This document shows positions 21,550 through 29,888 of a stretch of DNA of 32,214 nucleotides, in pieces. The translations under genes were made by a program, and so were the position numbers. The DNA comes from JAZDKP01 sp043802925 (GTDB lineage Bacteria; Fibrobacterota; OXYB2-FULL-49-7; JAEUSG01), in assembly GCA_043802925.1 (NCBI GenBank), contig JAZDKP010000099.1:1-32214 (forward strand). The letters run 5' to 3'. The notes beneath the pieces are model-generated. The model did not search any database and was not told the DNA's origin. It saw nothing but the letters and a program-made list of their open reading frames with translations. Numbering within the stretch: the first letter of the stretch is position 1; every line of letters begins with the position of its first letter.

Positions 21550-23307
21550 ATGTCCGTCAAACGTATTCAGCGCCTTTCCGAAGCCACCATCAATAAAATC
21601 GCCGCGGGCGAGGTCGTTGAACGGCCTTCATCCGTTGTCAAAGAACTCCTCGAGAACGCGCTTGATGCGGGTGCGACCAAAATCATTCTTGAACTTGGCG
21701 AGGCCGGCAAGTCGCTCATCAAAATATCCGACAACGGGAGCGGCATCCTGCGTGACGACGCGGAGCTCGTTTTTGAACGGTACGCCACTTCAAAGATAGC
21801 GACCGTGGATGACATCTACAACGTGGACAGCATGGGTTTCCGCGGGGAGGCGCTTTCGAGCATCGCGGCGGTTGCGGACGTTGAAATTCTGACCTGCACC
21901 GAGGAGGGCTCTCCCGCGACTCTGCTCGAAAAATCACCCGGTAAGCCGCTGGAGGTGCGCGAGGCCGCCCGGACAAAAGGGACCACCCTCACGGTGCGTG
22001 ACCTTTTTCACAGCGTGCCCGCGCGCCGCAAGTTCCTCTCAACCGATACCTCCGAACTGCTCAAGATAACTTCGGTCTTTTCCGCGCTTGCGGTGGGCAA
22101 TCCCGGTACCGCCTTTCGACTTATCTCCGACGGCCGTGAAAAAAGCAATCTCGCGGCCACGGACGATCCGGTGCGCCGCATCGGCGATGTCTTTGGTGAG
22201 ACTCTGGTCCAGAGCCTCCTGTCCGCGGAACACACTCTTGACAACGTCACGGCCCGCGTCCATTTCAGCAATCTCGACTACACGCGCGGCAACCGGACGG
22301 GCCAGCTCTATTTTGTCAACCGCCGGCTCGTGGAGAACCGCAACCTCGAGCGGGGCCTTCGCATCGGGTACAAGGACCTGCTGCCGCCCGGCCGTTTTCC
22401 CGTGGTCTTCGCCTTTCTCACGGTTGCGCCCGGTGAAATTGACGTGAACGTGCATCCCGCGAAAAAGGAGATCCGCTTTGCGGACGAGGAGACGGTCATC
22501 CGCGCCATGGGCCGCGCCATCCAAGGCGGGTTCCGCGACAAAAGCGTGGTGCGGAACTTCGCGCCCAACGCTCCCTTCTCCTCCGAAGCCGCGTCGCTGC
22601 GCGAGGACGAGACCGTGCAGGTCCTTGAGGACTCCGCGCCCGTCCAGTCCGAAATGTCCTTTGACCCCGACCGTTCCGCCTCCGGGCCCGACACGCTGTC
22701 CGGCGAAGCGGCCCCGGGCGCGCTCGGACCGCGCCAGCTTCTGATACCTTATTTTCAGCTCCACGACACCTATATCCTCTGCCAAATTAAAAAAGGGCTC
22801 CTCATCATCGACCAGCACGTGGCGCACGAGCGCATCCTGTATGAGCGCGCGCTCAAGAGCATGCAGGAAAATGAGACCCCGGTGACGCAACAGTTGCTGT
22901 TTCCGGTCACGCTCGAACTTTCCCTCAGCCACGCCGGCCGTGTGGAGGCCTTCCAGGGCTATTTCACAAAGATGGGATTCAGCCTGCGCCGGCTCTCGGG
23001 CAACACGGTGGTGGTGGACGGCGTTCCGGCCGCGCACAGCGATAAGAATGTAAAAGACATGATGCTCGAAATCCTCGACACGCTCGCGCAGCAGGAACGT
23101 GGCGATGTGACCGAGGCGGACAAGCGGTTTGCGCGCTCTTATTCCTGCGGCGCGGCCATCAAGGCCGGACAGCCCCTTACACTCGAAGAAATCAACACGC
23201 TGGTCGATCAGCTCTTTCAGTGCGACAACCCTTATACCTGCCCGCATGGGCGGCCCGTGGTCATCCAGCTTCCGCTCGATGAGATCCACCGGCGATTTTT
23301 CCGATAG
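21550..23307 (+). CDS. mutL: DNA mismatch repair protein MutL
   Basis: MutL couples mismatch recognition by MutS to strand removal. This 585-aa copy has the GHKL ATPase: AAGEVVERPSSVVKELLENALDAGA (catalytic Glu32, Mg-binding Asn36), ISDNGSGI, ATSKI and GFRGEALSSIA. The C-terminal domain has DQHVAHERILYE, the DQHA(x)2E(x)4E metal site of endonuclease-type MutL, and CPHGRPVVI near the end, so this is the nicking form found in bacteria without MutH. The ATG at 21550 matches the family start (SVKRIQRLSEATINKIAAGEV); an upstream extension to 21367 overlaps the divergent DUF4258 gene and is not credible. mutS is not in the window. It heads a long plus-strand run and overlaps the exonuclease gene by 29 bases. 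Confidence 0.97.
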   Translation: MSVKRIQRLSEATINKIAAGEVVERPSSVVKELLENALDAGATKIILELGEAGKSLIKISDNGSGILRDDAELVFERYATSKIATVDDIYNVDSMGFRGEALSSIAAVADVEILTCTEEGSPATLLEKSPGKPLEVREAARTKGTTLTVRDLFHSVPARRKFLSTDTSELLKITSVFSALAVGNPGTAFRLISDGREKSNLAATDDPVRRIGDVFGETLVQSLLSAEHTLDNVTARVHFSNLDYTRGNRTGQLYFVNRRLVENRNLERGLRIGYKDLLPPGRFPVVFAFLTVAPGEIDVNVHPAKKEIRFADEETVIRAMGRAIQGGFRDKSVVRNFAPNAPFSSEAASLREDETVQVLEDSAPVQSEMSFDPDRSASGPDTLSGEAAPGALGPRQLLIPYFQLHDTYILCQIKKGLLIIDQHVAHERILYERALKSMQENETPVTQQLLFPVTLELSLSHAGRVEAFQGYFTKMGFSLRRLSGNTVVVDGVPAAHSDKNVKDMMLEILDTLAQQERGDVTEADKRFARSYSCGAAIKAGQPLTLEEINTLVDQLFQCDNPYTCPHGRPVVIQLPLDEIHRRFFR

Positions 23308-25129
23308 AAAGCGAGAACAATTGGGACGAAAGAAAAAAGAAAGAAATAACGCCAAAGACGGCACACAACACAGCACCCGGCATGGCGCTAAACACGCCCC
23401 TAAAGCCGGCGGCACAAAAGCCGGCATCCCCAAAGACGGGGCCTCGAACCAGACCTACACCGGTGTCTACCGCGTGATGCGCGGCCAAGGGCAGATTATC
23501 GCGGATGGTGCCCAGGCTGACATTTTTGTCCGCCGCGACGACGCGGGTGCGGCCCGGAACGGCGATCGCGTCGAGTTCCAGGTCACCGGCCGGCGGCACA
23601 AGCACGGCAGCTACGAGGCCCGCATCGTGTCCGTGGCAGAGCCCGATACCGCCTTCCTCGCGGAGCAGGCCCTGCTTCCGGAAAAGCACGGACTGTCCGG
23701 CCTTTTCGATAAAAAGGTCATTGCCGAGGCCCGCGCCGTACCATCGGCCGAAGCCAGCCGCGTCCATGCCGACCGTTGCAGCGACCTCTGCGTCACCGTG
23801 GACCCGGACGATGCCAAAGACTTCGATGACGCGGTGGGCGTTTCGCAAAGCGGGGACGGTTACCAGTTGAATGTTTATATCGCGGACGTTGCGTATTATG
23901 TCGCACCCGGTTCCGCGCTTGACCGCGAGGCCCTGCGCCGCGGCTGCAGCACCTACCTGCCCTGGGGCGTCACCCCCATGCTGCCGCCTGCGCTTTCCGA
24001 AGAGCTCTGTTCCCTCAAGGAAGGGGTGGAGCGGATGGCGCTGGCCTGTTATATGAAGATTGACAAGAACGGGGTCATTCAGTCGTCTCGTTTTGAACGG
24101 TGCCGCATAGTCAACAAGCGCCGGTTGACATACCGGATAGCGCAGGCCATTATTGACGGAAAAGAAATCGCCGACAAACCGCTCACGGCCATGCTGCGGC
24201 TCATGCGCGACCTGGCCCGCATCCTCAAGGCGCGCCGCATGCGCGAAGGGTCGCTCGATTTTGACCTGCCCGAGACCAAGGTGCGGATTGGTGAGAATGG
24301 CCTTCCCGCTTCGGTGGGGCGGTACGAAAAGTACGAGACCAATGGTATTATCGAGGAATTCATGCTGGTCGCCAACCAGGAGGCGGCCAAGCTCCTCCGT
24401 GAACGTCAAAACGGCGCCATCTACCGTATCCACGAAAGGCCCGATGCCGAAGCGCTTGCCGAGATACGTGCGTTCCTTACGTTGAACAATCTGTCGCCGT
24501 CCCGTTCAAAGGACCTTACCGAATGCCAGGCCATCCTCGCGGGGGTGCAGGGCACTCCGCTCGACAAGGCCGTGCACATGATGATTCTCCGCGCCATGGC
24601 ACGCGCCCGCTATTCCGCGGCCAACAAGGGCCACTTCGGCCTTGCTTTCGAGAACTACACCCATTTCACATCGCCCATCCGCCGCTATCCCGACCTCCTG
24701 GTCCACCGCCTGCTGATGCAGGGGAAAAAGAGCGGGGCCCGGGCGCTTTCACCTGCCGAAATCGAGAAAATCGCCGAAGAGAGCAGTCTGGCCGAGACAC
24801 GCTCTGTAAAGGCCGAGCGCGACGCGGTGTCGCTCTGCGGGGCCTACCTGGCGCAATCGCGCGTGGGTGAGGCGCACGACGGCATTGTGTCGGGTATCAT
24901 CGAGGCCGGCATCTTTGTGGAACTTGAAGGGTTGGGCGTGGACGGCATGGTCCACATCTCAAAACTCGGCGACGTTTACTACGACCCGGCCCGCAAGCTC
25001 ATGGCCGACCGCCGCACCCGCCGCCGCATTCGCGTGGGGGATCCCATGCGTGTGACCATCCGCGAGGCCAGCATTGCGCTCCGGCGCATCGACCTCCTGC
25101 CCGCGGACGAGTCTGCCTCACGGACATGA
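23279..25129 (+). CDS. rnr: RNase R/II-family exoribonuclease
   Basis: A 3'-to-5' processive exoribonuclease, about 616 aa. Order of domains: a basic low-complexity leader (about 1-55), a cold-shock OB domain (YTGVYRVMRGQGQIIADGAQADIFV), and the RNB catalytic domain with VTVDPDDAKDFDDAV (four metal-binding Asp). The RNB signature HFTSPIRRYPDLLVHR and a C-terminal S1 domain (GEAHDGIVSGIIEAGIFVELEGLGVDGMVHISKL) follow. It lacks the N-terminal HTH and first cold-shock domain of E. coli RNase R (813 aa) and the lysine-rich tail, so it lies between RNase R and RNase II in layout. ATG 23279 lies inside the mutL end; TTG 23321 is an alternative start. The stop overlaps the mtaB ATG (ATGA). Confidence 0.9.
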   Translation: MRSTGDFSDRKREQLGRKKKERNNAKDGTQHSTRHGAKHAPKAGGTKAGIPKDGASNQTYTGVYRVMRGQGQIIADGAQADIFVRRDDAGAARNGDRVEFQVTGRRHKHGSYEARIVSVAEPDTAFLAEQALLPEKHGLSGLFDKKVIAEARAVPSAEASRVHADRCSDLCVTVDPDDAKDFDDAVGVSQSGDGYQLNVYIADVAYYVAPGSALDREALRRGCSTYLPWGVTPMLPPALSEELCSLKEGVERMALACYMKIDKNGVIQSSRFERCRIVNKRRLTYRIAQAIIDGKEIADKPLTAMLRLMRDLARILKARRMREGSLDFDLPETKVRIGENGLPASVGRYEKYETNGIIEEFMLVANQEAAKLLRERQNGAIYRIHERPDAEALAEIRAFLTLNNLSPSRSKDLTECQAILAGVQGTPLDKAVHMMILRAMARARYSAANKGHFGLAFENYTHFTSPIRRYPDLLVHRLLMQGKKSGARALSPAEIEKIAEESSLAETRSVKAERDAVSLCGAYLAQSRVGEAHDGIVSGIIEAGIFVELEGLGVDGMVHISKLGDVYYDPARKLMADRRTRRRIRVGDPMRVTIREASIALRRIDLLPADESASRT

Positions 25130-26154
25130 CACGCGTCCATACGCACACGCTGGGCTGCCGTACCAACCAGTACGATTCCGAGGCGCTTCTCGGCGGCCTT
25201 GCGTTGCATGGATTCACGGCCACGCCTGTACTTGCGGAGGCGGACGTCATTATTGTCAACACCTGCGCGGTCACGGACCGGGCGCTTTCCAAGTGCGGCC
25301 AGGCAGTGCGCAAGCTTGTGCGGGAAAATCCGAAGGCCTGTCTGCTGGTGGCCGGGTGCGGGGCCCGGGCTGATGCGGACCGCTTTGCCAAACTTCCGGG
25401 CGTGACGCAGGTTTTCGGGGTCAATGCCCTTTCTGAAATAGTATATTTTCTCACGGGAAAGCGGCCCCTGTCCGGAAGCCCGTTCGGCCCCATCACCGCC
25501 TTTGGCTCTCGCACGCGGGCCCACATCAAGGTCCAGGAAGGGTGCGACGCTTTCTGCACCTACTGCGTGGTCCCGATTCTCCGGGGCGGGCCGCAGAGCC
25601 GCTCCTTCAACGACTGCTTGGATCAGGCGCGCGCGCTCATTGACCAGGGATTCGCGGAACTTGTTTTCACCGGCATCCACATCGGCCGTTACCGCGACAA
25701 CAAGATGGGACTGGGCGAACTTGTCGAAGCTGTTGCGGCCCTTCCCGGCGAATTTCGCATCCGGTTATCGTCCATTGAACCCGATGAACTGACCGACAAG
25801 CTGCTGGACCTCGTACTCGACCACCCCAAGGTCTGCTGCCACCTCCACCTGCCGCTCCAGAGCGGCGACACCGAGGTGCTCGTTCGGATGAAGCGACGGT
25901 ATACGGCTGAAGCGTTTTTTAAACGAATCAAGGAAATCCGGAAGCGCGACCCTTACTGCGGCCTTGGCACGGACATCATCACCGGGTTTCCGGGTGAGAC
26001 GGAGCGCAGTTTTGCGTTGACCTGCTCCCGCGTTGCGGAGAGCCCGCTCACTTACGGCCATGTCTTTCCCTATTCCGAACGGGAAGGTACGGCCGCGTCC
26101 ACCTTGGATGGTAAAGTTGATATTGCACACCGTAGGTCCGGTGCGCGGAATTGA
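25126..26154 (+). CDS. mtaB: tRNA N6-threonylcarbamoyladenosine methylthiotransferase MtaB, frameshifted
   Basis: MtaB adds a methylthio group to t6A37 in tRNAs reading ANN codons. This reading frame of 342 aa holds the UPF0004 domain (TLGCRTNQYDSEA with Cys11; Cys47 in VNTCAVT; Cys78) and the radical SAM domain (CDAFCTYC, Cys140/144/147). Later blocks are LPLQSGDTEVLVRMKRRYT and GLGTDIITGFPGET. TLGCRTNQ is the MtaB rather than MiaB form. After SEREGTAASTLDGKVDIAH it goes off family and stops at 26154, about 65 residues too early. The missing TRAM domain is in the next frame, so a single base appears lost near 26131-26136. The first two domains are intact. The gene overlaps the rnr stop by 4 bases. 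Confidence 0.9.
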   Translation: MTRVHTHTLGCRTNQYDSEALLGGLALHGFTATPVLAEADVIIVNTCAVTDRALSKCGQAVRKLVRENPKACLLVAGCGARADADRFAKLPGVTQVFGVNALSEIVYFLTGKRPLSGSPFGPITAFGSRTRAHIKVQEGCDAFCTYCVVPILRGGPQSRSFNDCLDQARALIDQGFAELVFTGIHIGRYRDNKMGLGELVEAVAALPGEFRIRLSSIEPDELTDKLLDLVLDHPKVCCHLHLPLQSGDTEVLVRMKRRYTAEAFFKRIKEIRKRDPYCGLGTDIITGFPGETERSFALTCSRVAESPLTYGHVFPYSEREGTAASTLDGKVDIAHRRSGARN

Positions 26155-26354
26155 AGAAAGTTTTCATGGAACGGAAAGAAACATTTTTGAAAACCATGGT
26201 TCATACCCGGGCGGAGGTCCTGTTCGAAAGCGGGCAGGCCGGTTATGCTGCCAATTATACGCGTGTCCGTGCCATCACATCGGTGACGCAGGGACGAATT
26301 ACAGAGGTTCAGATTACAGGCATTAAAGCCGGGACATTGCTGGCCGGAGCGTGA
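26136..26354 (+). pseudogene. mtaB: Out-of-frame C-terminal TRAM domain of mtaB
   Basis: In the frame shifted from the main mtaB frame, VRCAELKKVFMERKETFLK continues the alpha segment that follows the MtaB radical SAM domain. Then comes RAEVLFESGQAGYAANYTRVRA and a beta-rich end VQITGIKAGTLLAGA, the tRNA-binding TRAM domain. The frame has a TAG at 26133-26135, so joining needs one base added near CGTAGG (for example CGTAAGG, restoring His-Arg-Lys-Val). A TTG at 26151 could give a 67-aa separate product but has no good ribosome site. Confidence 0.8.
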
Positions 26355-26361
26355 TGCATCC

Positions 26362-27189
26362 ATGGAAAGTATAGCTGACGAAAGGCTTGATACCTATTAC
26401 CGATTGCTCGAGGAAGGGGGACGGAACCCTCTGCCCCTGCCCACGGCGGCCGGGCTTTCCGAAAGTCTCCGGCGCGGCCGGTTCAGTCTGGAACGGATAG
26501 CGCGGCAGGCGGAAAGCGATCCGGTCTTCGCCTTCCGCCTGCTTGCCCTCGCCAATTCACGGGTGCACGGCCGTCCCCGCGAGGGGGCCTCCATCCGGGA
26601 GGCGGTGCTCATGCTGCCGGCCAAGGTCCTCCGAAACGAGCTCCTCGAGGAGGGGCCGCAGCCTCTGCCCGAGCTGCCCGATGCCTGGCTCAACGAATTC
26701 TACCGCCACGCAATTTCCGTGTCGCGCATCGCATTCGCGGTGGCAGCTCGCAGCGAGGCGCTGCAGGCCCGCGCGGCCGAAGTCCGCGCCGCAGCGCTTT
26801 TGCATGATTTTGGGCTCTATGTCATGGCCGTGCTCGAACCCGTCCGTTTCACCGAAGCGCTGCGCACCGCGTCCGCGCCCGGTTCCATTTCGCGTGAGAA
26901 TGAGCGGGAACGTTTCGGCCTCACGCACGCGGACCTCGGAGGTGTGCTCTCCGATCTCTATCAGCTTCCGCTTTGCATTGAAGAGGCGATGCTTTATCAT
27001 GCCACGCCAGAAGTGGCCTATGATCGTACCCTGGTGGAGGCCGTGGCCGTGGCGGACCAGGCGGCTCATGCGCTCGAAACGCAGACCCTGCAGGGCGAAT
27101 TCGCCCTGCCCCTCGACCCGGAGCGGATTAAACGGCTCGGGCTTACCCCTGAGGGCTTTAAGGCTATTCTGGAACATTCAGGAAAATAA
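26362..27189 (+). CDS. HDOD-domain protein (first of two)
   Basis: A 275-aa protein whose central and C-terminal parts form an HDOD domain, an HD-fold signalling domain usually without phosphohydrolase activity. Visible blocks: FSLERIARQAESDPVFAFRLLALANSRVHG, IREAVLMLPAKVLRN, AAALLHDFGLYVMAVL (the remaining HD pair), and FGLTHADLGGVLSDLYQLPLCIEEAMLYH. It carries no GGDEF, EAL or receiver domain. HDOD proteins are known in signalling and stress regulation, but the ligand here is not known. It begins 7 bases after the mtaB remnant and is followed 4 bases later by a paralogue; both sit in the mutL-to-ftsY run. Confidence 0.85.
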   Translation: MESIADERLDTYYRLLEEGGRNPLPLPTAAGLSESLRRGRFSLERIARQAESDPVFAFRLLALANSRVHGRPREGASIREAVLMLPAKVLRNELLEEGPQPLPELPDAWLNEFYRHAISVSRIAFAVAARSEALQARAAEVRAAALLHDFGLYVMAVLEPVRFTEALRTASAPGSISRENERERFGLTHADLGGVLSDLYQLPLCIEEAMLYHATPEVAYDRTLVEAVAVADQAAHALETQTLQGEFALPLDPERIKRLGLTPEGFKAILEHSGK

Positions 27190-27193
27190 CGGC

Positions 27194-28006
27194 ATGGAAG
27201 ACCTTCTTTCCCGCCTTTCGATACTGCCTTTTGCGCCCGACATTATACGGGAATTCGGCCGCGACCCGGCCCCGGGGCCCCTGGCCGACTGGGCCGCCTC
27301 GGACCCTGTGCTTTTCTTAAGCCTGCTTCGCGCGGCCAACGCGTCGTCCCCGCAGCACCGCGGGTGCGTGGGCACCCTGCGCGGCGCCACGGAACTCTTG
27401 GGGGAGGCGGAACTTTACAAGATGGTGGCCGGGCAGTCCCTGCTCGCCCACACGGACAGCGATGACTTTTCCCGTTTCCGGCGCCGGTTTTACGGGCACA
27501 GCCTCTGTACCGGGCTTGCGGCCCGTGAAATCGCGCTGTGTGCTGCGGAGCATGGGTTTCTGGACCCCGAGGAAATTTACGCCGCGGGCGTGCTGCATGA
27601 CGCGGGCAAGTTTATTCAGGAAATCTACGGCGCGCGCAAACCCAGTGAAATTACGCGTTACGCCTCGAACGCGCGCATGCTTTACGTCGAGGCCGAACTC
27701 CGCGTGGCGGGCTATACGCATACGGTGCTCGCCGGTCGCCTCTTTGCGCAATGGGGTTTCCCGGAACTCCTGGTGCGCACGGCCCGCGACCATCATGCGC
27801 CCGTTGACGCGGGGGGCGCGGAAACGGCCGTTTGCGCGATACAGCTGGCGGGCGGTGTGGCCCATGCCATGGGTTACACGCTCTTTGACGGCGAAACGCC
27901 GCCGGAACTGGATGATGTGCTTCTGACGCGCATCGGCATCACCCTCGACACCCTGGCGGTCATTCGGGAACGGACCGCGGAGCAACTGGACAAATGGCAT
28001 TACTAG
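27194..28006 (+). CDS. HDOD-domain protein (second of two)
   Basis: A 270-aa paralogue of the gene before it, with LSLLRAANASSPQHRGCVGTLRGATELLGEAELYKMV, AAGVLHDAGKFIQEIYG and VRTARDHHAPVDAGG. The HDxGK and DHH stretches are closer to a catalytic HD site than in the first copy, so phosphohydrolase activity is possible but unproven. The two proteins share layout but little sequence, so they are old duplicates. AGGA ahead of the ATG at 27194 is part of the first gene's end. The last 13 bases overlap the ftsY start. Confidence 0.85.
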   Translation: MEDLLSRLSILPFAPDIIREFGRDPAPGPLADWAASDPVLFLSLLRAANASSPQHRGCVGTLRGATELLGEAELYKMVAGQSLLAHTDSDDFSRFRRRFYGHSLCTGLAAREIALCAAEHGFLDPEEIYAAGVLHDAGKFIQEIYGARKPSEITRYASNARMLYVEAELRVAGYTHTVLAGRLFAQWGFPELLVRTARDHHAPVDAGGAETAVCAIQLAGGVAHAMGYTLFDGETPPELDDVLLTRIGITLDTLAVIRERTAEQLDKWHY

Positions 28007-28905
28007 CAGGACTGCACAAAACGCGGCGTTCCTTTTTTGAGCGGGTCCGCGACCTCGTCACCCTGGCGCGACCCGTGGACGACGCGGTGCTTGACCGGCT
28101 GGAGGAGACCTTCATTGCCTCGGACATGGGCGTGGACCTTTCTCTGGAACTTATCGGGCGCCTTAAAGAGCGGGCGCGCGCGGAACGCCTCCGTACCACG
28201 GACCAGCTCATGGCCGCGGTCCGCGAAGAACTTAAAGGGCTGCTCATGCACTGCCGGCCCCGCGACTTTTTCGCGGGCAACCGGACGCCGGTCGTCTTTC
28301 TGGTAGTGGGCGTCAACGGCGCGGGCAAGACCACCACGCTCGGCAAGCTCGCGGCATTTTTCATACGTCAGGGCAAACGCCCGATTTTGGCGGCCTGCGA
28401 CACCTTTCGCGCCGCGGCCATTGAACAGGTCGCCATCTGGGCCGAACGGTCCGGCACGCCGCTCATCCGGCAGGCGCCGGGCGCGGATCCGGCGTCCGTG
28501 GCTTTTGACGCGCTCAATGCCTCCCGGGCGCGGGGCGCGGACTGCCTGCTCATCGACACGGCCGGCCGTTTGCACACCAAGGTCAACCTCATGAACGAGC
28601 TCAAGAAACTCCGGAGCGTACTGCTCAAGCAGGAGCCGGGCCTCCGGCTCTTTACCCTGCTCGTACTCGACGGTACCAATGGCCAAAACGCCCTGGCGCA
28701 GGCGCGTGAATTCAATGCGGCTGTGGACGTTGACGGACTTATCGTCACCAAACTCGACGGCACGGCAAAGGGCGGGGCGCTTTTTTCCATTTGCCGCGAG
28801 CTTAAGGTTCCGGTTGATTTCATCGGAACCGGGGAAGCGCTGGAGGATATTGAACCTTTTGATGCAGGCCGTTTCATTGACGCATTTTTCAAAACCGAAG
28901 AATAA
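27994..28905 (+). CDS. ftsY: Signal recognition particle receptor FtsY
   Basis: FtsY is the membrane-associated GTPase that receives SRP-ribosome complexes for co-translational insertion. The 303-aa protein is an NG-only form: a helical N domain (about 1-95), then the G domain with GVNGAGKTTT (106-115), the DTFRAAAIEQ box, DTAGR (188-192), TKLDG (252-256) and the C-terminal GTGEALEDIEPFDAGRFID. It lacks the acidic A domain of E. coli FtsY, so it probably uses its N-terminal helix for membrane contact, as in many bacteria. It starts within the last 13 bases of the second HDOD gene and ends 25 bases before the DUF362 gene. Confidence 0.97.
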   Translation: MALLAGLHKTRRSFFERVRDLVTLARPVDDAVLDRLEETFIASDMGVDLSLELIGRLKERARAERLRTTDQLMAAVREELKGLLMHCRPRDFFAGNRTPVVFLVVGVNGAGKTTTLGKLAAFFIRQGKRPILAACDTFRAAAIEQVAIWAERSGTPLIRQAPGADPASVAFDALNASRARGADCLLIDTAGRLHTKVNLMNELKKLRSVLLKQEPGLRLFTLLVLDGTNGQNALAQAREFNAAVDVDGLIVTKLDGTAKGGALFSICRELKVPVDFIGTGEALEDIEPFDAGRFIDAFFKTEE

Positions 28906-28930
28906 TACGCGATAGAGGGAGAAATACACA

Positions 28931-29845
28931 ATGGGAAAGATGACGCGAAGAGGATTCATCAGCGCAGGCGCAGCAACCGCTGCCGTGCTTTCCACGGCCC
29001 GTCCGGCCTCTGTCTTTGGTGCGGAGGCGCAAAAGTCCGTGGTTGCGGTGGCCAAGGGTGAGCCGGCCGATGCCGTACGAAGGGTCGTGGCCGCGCTCGG
29101 CGGCATCCAGCAGTTCGTGAAGCCGGGCGACCGAGTGGTCATCAAACCCAACATGAGCTTTGCCAACCCGCCCGAATGGGGCACCACCACGCATCCCGAG
29201 GTGGTCAAGGCCGTGGCCCAACTCTGCGTGGAAGCGGGCGCGCGACGCATCGTTATTTTTGATTACACCCTGCGTGATTCTGAAATCTGCAAGGAAAAGA
29301 CCGGCATTGCGGCTGCTGTCAAGGACATCCCGGGTGTGGTCATTGCCACGCCGAGTGATGAGAAATTCTTTGAAGAAAAACCCGTGCCCGGTGCCAAAGA
29401 ACTCATTTCCACGGCGGTGGCCAAGGAGGTGCTCAAGGCGGACTGTCTCATCAGCGTTCCCAATGCCAAAGCGCATTCCGCGACCGGCGTCAGTCTGGGC
29501 ATGAAGGGGCTTATGGGTCTGGTCTGGAACCGCCGAGTCTTTCACGAGAAAATGGATATCAATCGTGCCGTGGCCGAGCAGCTCTACATTATCAAGCCCA
29601 CGCTGACCGTGGTCAGCGCCATCTATTGCCTCCTGAAAAACGGCCCGGGCGGTCCCGGTCCTGTGGAAAAGCTCGACACCGTGGTGGCGAGCGCGGATCC
29701 GGTTGCCGCGGACGCGTATTCCGTGGGCCTGGCCCGTTGGTACAACAAGGAATTTAAAGGCACGGAGGTCAAACACATCCAGATTGCCGCGGAACTCGGG
29801 TTGGGTGTGGCGGATACGGCTAAAATGGACGTGCGGATGTGCTGA
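28931..29845 (+). CDS. Tat-exported DUF362 protein
   Basis: A 304-aa DUF362 protein. It begins with a twin-arginine signal (TRRGFISAGAATAAVLS, 5-21, cleavage near FGAEA), so it is exported folded, presumably with a cofactor. The DUF362 domain shows VKPGDRVVIKPNMSF, TTHPEVVKAVAQLCVEAGA, NAKAHSATGVSLGMKGLMGLVWNR and ASADPVAADAYSVGLARW. Members often carry a ferredoxin domain; this one does not, but the next gene encodes a multi-cluster ferredoxin. The pair DUF362 plus NapH/NapG-like polyferredoxin is common and suggests an envelope electron-transfer role. AGGGAG lies before the ATG. The last residue is Cys. Confidence 0.88.
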   Translation: MGKMTRRGFISAGAATAAVLSTARPASVFGAEAQKSVVAVAKGEPADAVRRVVAALGGIQQFVKPGDRVVIKPNMSFANPPEWGTTTHPEVVKAVAQLCVEAGARRIVIFDYTLRDSEICKEKTGIAAAVKDIPGVVIATPSDEKFFEEKPVPGAKELISTAVAKEVLKADCLISVPNAKAHSATGVSLGMKGLMGLVWNRRVFHEKMDINRAVAEQLYIIKPTLTVVSAIYCLLKNGPGGPGPVEKLDTVVASADPVAADAYSVGLARWYNKEFKGTEVKHIQIAAELGLGVADTAKMDVRMC

Positions 29846-29888
29846 GGAAGGGTGCGTGCTTCGAAAATAAAGGCAGGAATCTGTTACA

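Noticed and set aside
22039..23433. A 464-codon open frame antisense to mutL
   Set aside because: mutL is unmistakable in the other strand. The antisense frame is a by-product of high GC and has no family features.
23261..24433. A 390-codon open frame antisense to the exonuclease gene
   Set aside because: The RNB signatures on the plus strand settle the coding strand.
26543..27193. Extending the second HDOD gene upstream to 26543
   Set aside because: That extension runs through the first HDOD gene in another frame; the family start is at 27194.
28003..29250. A 415-codon open frame antisense to ftsY and the DUF362 gene
   Set aside because: It spans two well-supported genes on the opposite strand and shows no domain.
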